From PMG-095 sp049324695 (lineage in GTDB: Bacteria > Myxococcota_A > Polyangia > Polyangiales > Polyangiaceae), in assembly GCA_049324695.1 (NCBI GenBank), contig JBMOMJ010000055.1:62001-126000 (forward strand): a stretch of 64,000 nt of DNA, written 5' to 3'. A model generated the notes under the pieces. It made no database searches, was not told the origin of the DNA, and saw nothing but the letters and a program-made list of their open reading frames with translations. Below, in pieces: positions 60,079 to 64,000 of the stretch (positions are counted from its first letter, which is position 1; the number at the start of each line of letters is the position of its first letter). A program made the translations under genes and the position numbers.

Positions 60079-60894
60079 ATGATCAAAAAGAACATCGACC
60101 TCAAACTCACGACGCAAGGCCCGCCATATCCGCCGAGCGAAATTATGGATGCGGATGGTAACTTCGTTGTGATTGGTAATGTGATTCAGCCCGATCTCAG
60201 CATGAAGTGGACGTCGGCGATTGTCGGCGCAGACAGCCCAGTCCCAGAGTTCGGGAAATTGGCGCCTTATCGCGTCGTCAGGTATCTGTCTTCCGACGAA
60301 CTCGCGACGTCGGACGCGGTGCTTTATACGCTGTCGCTGCCGCTGCCCTGCAACAACTATCCTTTGGTTTTTGCGCCGGAGCAGGTTCCCAATGCACACA
60401 GTATCGTGCGGCCCTCGAAACCTCTTCATGACGCATGGATTCCGGATATTCGCCCTAACGACGGTCGTAAGGTCACACAACCGATTACGCTCCGACAGTG
60501 GTGCCGCGCAAAGGGAAACCTGTCGTTAGAGGTTGGCGACGACTACGCGATTTTCGATTTCGCCTTTGAGGGAATGATTCCCAATAGCTTGTACACCGTG
60601 ATGACGTTGCGTCGTCACAACATTCGCCCGCAGAATCCTACGCGGCCAGGTCCGCTCGGGATCCCCAACGTGTTCATCGCCGATTCAGCGGGGCGCGGTA
60701 CCTACTCGGCGCGTATGCCAAATCCCTTCCCAACCGGCGAAAACGCAGATCGCATCATCGATGTAATCGTCCTGTGGATTAGTTCGCAAATGAGCTTTGG
60801 TGGAGCAATTGGGCACCACGGGCTCGGCGGAGACGTTCATGCGCAGCTCAAGAGCGGGCCTGCGCCGTTCGAGGGACTGGCGACGAAAGGTTAG
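60079..60894 (+). CDS. Unknown protein in the AfsA-type operon
   Basis: A 271-residue protein from ATG 60079, with AGGGCAG ahead. No signal peptide or TM helix. The C-terminal part (FDFAFEGMIPNSLYTVMTLR, GIPNVFIADSAGRGTYSARM, VIVLWISSQMSFGGAIGHHG) has the turn-rich look of an extended beta-sandwich domain of the kind seen in secreted proteins, yet it lacks an export signal. Its codons look more A/T-rich than its neighbours by eye, which may mean a different origin. It touches the MFS gene (TAGTG overlap). A specific enzyme is not indicated. Confidence 0.55.
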   Translation: MIKKNIDLKLTTQGPPYPPSEIMDADGNFVVIGNVIQPDLSMKWTSAIVGADSPVPEFGKLAPYRVVRYLSSDELATSDAVLYTLSLPLPCNNYPLVFAPEQVPNAHSIVRPSKPLHDAWIPDIRPNDGRKVTQPITLRQWCRAKGNLSLEVGDDYAIFDFAFEGMIPNSLYTVMTLRRHNIRPQNPTRPGPLGIPNVFIADSAGRGTYSARMPNPFPTGENADRIIDVIVLWISSQMSFGGAIGHHGLGGDVHAQLKSGPAPFEGLATKG

Positions 60895-62093
60895 TGGCTC
60901 CCGTGACGGCGCAAACGCGTTCCTTCTGGGCGGCTCTCACCGCATGCACCGGGATCATGTTGGCTCTCGGCTCGATCGTGATGGTGCAGCCGATTTTCGC
61001 CACGATCGCGGAGGAGTTCCAGCTCCCGGTCGTCGATGTGCGCGTCTCTTTCAGCTACTGCAGTCTCACGTATGCAGTCGCATTCTTCCTATTGGGCGCG
61101 CTTACGGACCGGCTTCCGCTCGCGCGCCTCGGAATGTGGTGCTCACTTGGGCTAGGAGGTAGCGTCGCGTTGTGTGCGCTCGCGCCGAACTTCGCCCTGT
61201 TCAACGTGGGCATGGCGGCCACGGGAGTGTTTGCGGCCGGCGTCGTGAGCCCAATGTTCCCGTACATGGCGCGCATTGCGCCAGCCGGCAGGGCAGGAAC
61301 CTATTTGGGCTATTGTTTGAGCGCAACCGTCACCGGAATCATCTTCGGGCGTACGCTACTCGGGGTGTTGACGGGTGTGGTGGGCTGGCGAATTGCGATT
61401 CTATCTTATGGGCTCGCGATCTTTCCGGTGTCGTTTGCGCTCTACAGGATGCCCCCGCTGCCCCTGCTTGGTGGCGCTCGCGGCTCGATCGCGGAGCACT
61501 ACTCGCGTGCGCTCGGGCTGCTCTTCATTCCACGCATCGTGCGAAGGTATGCGGCAGGCTTCCTGTTGTTCTTCGCGTACCTCGGCACGTTGACGATTTT
61601 GACCTTCTACCTCGGCCGGCCTCCCTTTGATCTGCCTGTCGCGAAAATCGGCTGGATTAGCTTGGCTGGTGTGGGTGGCGCCCTGGTAGCGCCCAAAGCT
61701 GGTGCACTGGCTCAGGCGTATGGTGCGAGTCGCGTCGTGCGCGTCGGCGTCGTGCTCGTGCTCGGCTCGTTTGCCATCATGCTGCTGTTGCAGAGCACCG
61801 CCGCGGTCGTAGCCGGAGTACTAGTGATGTACGCCGGGGTTTACGCCTGTCAGCCCGCGGTGTTCTACGACGTGACAACGGCGATTCAACCCCAGCAAAT
61901 GGGTGCGGCGTCGTCACTTTATCTTTTGAGCTGCTTGTCGGGGGGGAGCTTGGGTAGCTACACGCTCGGCATCGTGTGGCAACATTGGGGCTGGCGCGGG
62001 GTCATGGCTAGCGCAGGCGCGGCGACTCTCGGGACGCTCGTCTTAGGCACGGTGGGTGGGGAAGAGCGCACGCTCGTCAGTAGTCGTGCGTGA
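60894..62093 (+). CDS. MFS transporter
   Basis: A 399-residue inner-membrane protein whose GTG shares one base with the previous stop (TAGTG). Twelve TM helices are visible as regular hydrophobic stretches, beginning with FWAALTACTGIMLALGSIVM. Between TM2 and TM3 is the loop GALTDRLPLARLG, the MFS motif A (G-x3-D-R-x-G-R-like). It is the only transporter in the run, so export of the product is the simplest role. Confidence 0.87.
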   Translation: MAPVTAQTRSFWAALTACTGIMLALGSIVMVQPIFATIAEEFQLPVVDVRVSFSYCSLTYAVAFFLLGALTDRLPLARLGMWCSLGLGGSVALCALAPNFALFNVGMAATGVFAAGVVSPMFPYMARIAPAGRAGTYLGYCLSATVTGIIFGRTLLGVLTGVVGWRIAILSYGLAIFPVSFALYRMPPLPLLGGARGSIAEHYSRALGLLFIPRIVRRYAAGFLLFFAYLGTLTILTFYLGRPPFDLPVAKIGWISLAGVGGALVAPKAGALAQAYGASRVVRVGVVLVLGSFAIMLLLQSTAAVVAGVLVMYAGVYACQPAVFYDVTTAIQPQQMGAASSLYLLSCLSGGSLGSYTLGIVWQHWGWRGVMASAGAATLGTLVLGTVGGEERTLVSSRA

Positions 62094-62126
62094 GCAGTGA
62101 GCAAACACCATCGTGGAGGAACAATC

Positions 62127-63134
62127 ATGAGCGCGCAGGCGAACGAAGTACGACAGGGAACGATTGCAAAACGGCTCCTGCCTCGCGTCGGGCTCGGTTG
62201 CATGGGTATGAGCGAGTTCTACGGCCCTTCCGACGAAGCGAAGAACATCGACCTTCTGCTGCGAGCACTCGAGCTCGGTTATGTTCATTTCGACACGGCC
62301 GACATGTATGGGAACGGCGCCAACGAGCAGTTGTTGGGCCAATTTCTGAGCAGGGTTCCACGCGAGAAGGTATTTCTCGCAACGAAGTTCGGAATCGTTC
62401 GTGGCGGTACGGGCGGCTTGGAACGCACACTGAATGGTCGCCCGGATTACGTTCGCGCCGCTTGCGAGCGCAGCCTGCAGCGTTTGGGAACCAGCTACAT
62501 CGACCTCTATTACGTTCACCGGCGTGATACTTCCGTGCCAATCGAAGAGACCGTCGGCGCGATGGCCGACCTCGTGAAGGCGGGGAAGATTCGTGCAATT
62601 GGTTTGTCCGAGGTGAGCGTGAAGACGCTGCGTGCAGCGCATGCTGTCGCGCCGATCGCCGCGGTGCAGACGGAGTACTCGCTGGTGTCTCGCGAGCCGG
62701 AGCGCGAGTTACTCCCAGCCTGTCGAGAACTTGGGGTTTCGTTTGTTGCGTATAGCCCTTTGAGTCGTGGTCTACTTACTGGCACGCTGACCAGCGAACG
62801 CTTACGCGCGGGAGGTGATGTTCGCCAGTACCTACCGCGTTTCGCCGGTGATAACCTGGCCAGAAACTCCGCGTTGCTGAAGCAGCTGCATGAAGTCGCG
62901 CAGACCAAGTCGTGCACACTTTCACAGCTGGCTCTCGCCTGGGTGCTGGCTCAGGGAGACGACATTCATGCAATTCCGGGAACCCGCAGCGAGCGCTATC
63001 TGCTCGAAAACTTCGCCGCGGGGAAGCTCACGTTGAGCTCCAGCGAGGTTACGCAAATTTCGCGAGCCATCGACGTTTCGCTCGTGGCCGGCGCGCGCTA
63101 CCCTCAGGGCGCAATGCAGGGAATTGGGGAGTAG
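62127..63134 (+). CDS. Aldo/keto reductase
   Basis: A 335-residue enzyme from ATG 62127, with GGAGGA 6 bases ahead (an ATG-less frame extends 30 bases upstream). All four catalytic residues of the AKR barrel are visible: Asp56 (HFDTADMYG), Tyr61, Lys87 (LATKFG) and His131 (YYVHRRD). The NADPH-binding end has IPGTRSERYLLEN. It reduces aldehydes or ketones with NADPH. In this cluster a ketone or aldehyde intermediate formed after the AfsA-type and phosphatase steps is a reasonable substrate (inference). Confidence 0.9.
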   Translation: MSAQANEVRQGTIAKRLLPRVGLGCMGMSEFYGPSDEAKNIDLLLRALELGYVHFDTADMYGNGANEQLLGQFLSRVPREKVFLATKFGIVRGGTGGLERTLNGRPDYVRAACERSLQRLGTSYIDLYYVHRRDTSVPIEETVGAMADLVKAGKIRAIGLSEVSVKTLRAAHAVAPIAAVQTEYSLVSREPERELLPACRELGVSFVAYSPLSRGLLTGTLTSERLRAGGDVRQYLPRFAGDNLARNSALLKQLHEVAQTKSCTLSQLALAWVLAQGDDIHAIPGTRSERYLLENFAAGKLTLSSSEVTQISRAIDVSLVAGARYPQGAMQGIGE

Positions 63135-63181
63135 CTTCGGTGTTATTCAAGTGAATCACCAAGTGTAAAGAAAGAGGAACC

Positions 63182-63466
63182 ATGAGCGAACGATTGCAGA
63201 TGACGGCCTTCATCACACCGAAACCTGGCAAAGCAGACCAACTTCGTGCGCGCCTCAGAGAAGTGGTGGATCTAACGGTGAAGGAGCCCGGGTGTATCGA
63301 GTTTCAAGTCTTCGAAGAGCTCGAGAACCCAGGTCACTTCATCTTGTGGGAAATCTTCGAGAGCCAGGACGCGCTACGCGAGCACATCAACATGGAGTAC
63401 ACGCGCGCGTATTTCGCGAGTGGGCTCATCGAGAGCACCCGGGTGATGAAGCTAAAACAGTTCTAA
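63182..63466 (+). CDS. ABM-fold (antibiotic biosynthesis monooxygenase) protein
   Basis: A 94-residue protein from ATG 63182, with AGAGGAA 4 bases ahead. It matches the ABM domain closely: MTAFITPKPGKADQLRARLR, VDLTVKEPGCIEFQVFEEL, HFILWEIFESQDALREHINM. These are small dimeric beta-barrel enzymes that oxidise quinol-like rings without cofactor, or act in stress. It closes the run, 47 bases after the reductase. Confidence 0.88.
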   Translation: MSERLQMTAFITPKPGKADQLRARLREVVDLTVKEPGCIEFQVFEELENPGHFILWEIFESQDALREHINMEYTRAYFASGLIESTRVMKLKQF

Positions 63467-63511
63467 GCTGTGCCTGCTTCGGGGTGGGTTCCGCACGTCG
63501 AGACGTCAAAA

Positions 63512-64000
63512 ATGTGTGTCGGGAAGCAGTCGTGTGATCGCGGGTTGACCTCCAAGCTCATTGGTTTGGATGGATTGGGGCAGGCATCTCCGCGTAGATT
63601 GGAGAGGTTTGCGGTCCTCTCTGGGGCCGCAAATCTCACGTCGGGTGTCGTCAGTCGGACGCGCTGGGAACGGCGAGCCGGCTGGGCTTCGCTGGCCGTC
63701 GCGATCGCGATAGCAGGATCCGTCACGTCAGCGGCACGTGCTCAGCAAGCCGAGTCGGCGCAAAGTCGCGACGCTCCTCCGGCGGCACCCGCGGCAGCGG
63801 CGGCTCCTGCGGCACCAGCAGCACCTGCAGGTGAATCCAGTGAACGGCCCGGTACGGTTCAGCCGGGCTCTGCCCCAGCGGTTACCAATGTGGCGCCTCC
63901 TCCCGCCGCCTCCGATGCCGACCGAACTGCGGGTCCCGCCCCAATCGAACGCGCACCGGCAGCACCGCCACCCCCGGGGCAACCAGCGAAACCTGCTGCT
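63512..64000 (+). CDS. Exported Ala/Pro-rich protein, 3' truncated by window edge
   Basis: A frame open from ATG 63512 to the window end. A hydrophobic signal-like segment (WASLAVAIAIAGSVTSAARA) ends about 74 residues in, followed by Ala/Pro-rich spacer. With so long a pre-signal part the real start may be later (TTG 63596 is one candidate). The spacer resembles the opening of myxobacterial secreted TPR or OmpA-like proteins, but the functional part is outside the window. Confidence 0.5.
   Translation, partial: MCVGKQSCDRGLTSKLIGLDGLGQASPRRLERFAVLSGAANLTSGVVSRTRWERRAGWASLAVAIAIAGSVTSAARAQQAESAQSRDAPPAAPAAAAAPAAPAAPAGESSERPGTVQPGSAPAVTNVAPPPAASDADRTAGPAPIERAPAAPPPPGQPAKPAA

Overview
This is 64 kb of high-GC chromosome that looks like a myxobacterium, most likely order Polyangiales (Polyangiaceae or a relative). 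The evidence is family-level: many lipoproteins with long Gly-Gly-Ala/Ser/Thr linkers, two proteins ending in a MYXO-CTERM-type tail (Cys pair, hydrophobic segment, Arg cluster), a Ser/Thr kinase next to a PEGA-like protein, a kinase fused to a sigma-54 activator, and two ECF sigma factors paired with TPR-type membrane partners. I saw no rRNA, tRNA, CRISPR array, insertion sequence or phage gene. The last gene runs off the right edge and the first is cut by the left edge.

Layout. 1-10.6 kb: a lipoprotein tail, a secreted vanadium-haloperoxidase/PAP2-type enzyme, then one co-oriented run of outer-membrane porin, DUF2135-like lipoprotein, ExbB, ExbD, TonB, TonB-dependent receptor and lipoprotein, which reads as a dedicated energised uptake system. 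10.7-21 kb: a DUF4336 protein, a sialate-O-acetylesterase-like enzyme, a membrane protein, Gly-rich lipoproteins, a receptor-like Ser/Thr kinase, a PEGA-like protein and an orphan ABC solute-binding lipoprotein. 21-24.8 kb: a TPR protein and ECF sigma factor, then a YtkA-like lipoprotein, outer-membrane protein and redoxin. 24.8-35 kb: a 1577-residue kinase/ATPase/TPR/GAF/sigma-54 regulator, a Cys-repeat lipoprotein, a second ECF sigma/TPR pair and two exported proteins.

35.5-48.1 kb is a plant-cell-wall polysaccharide locus: GH43 glycosidase, GH10 xylanase, SGNH acetyl(xylan)esterase, a winged-helix regulator, a catalytically altered SGNH lipoprotein, a CE1-type esterase and a PL11 rhamnogalacturonan lyase. 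Most carry a lipobox and a long Gly-rich tether, so a surface-anchored xylan/pectin-degrading set is the natural reading. 48.5-57 kb holds a secreted lipoprotein, a winged-helix/ATPase regulator with a coupled small lipoprotein, a divergent sensor kinase/response regulator pair and a stand-alone CzcA-type RND pump whose upstream region carries an iterated 17-bp dyad.

57.6-63.5 kb is the most novel part: an operon-like run containing an AfsA-type hotdog protein, a HAD phosphatase, an unknown protein, an MFS exporter, an aldo/keto reductase and ABM-fold proteins. In actinomycetes AfsA-type enzymes with reductases and HAD phosphatases make gamma-butyrolactone or furan signals, so this may be a myxobacterial small-molecule (signal) pathway; that assignment is inference.
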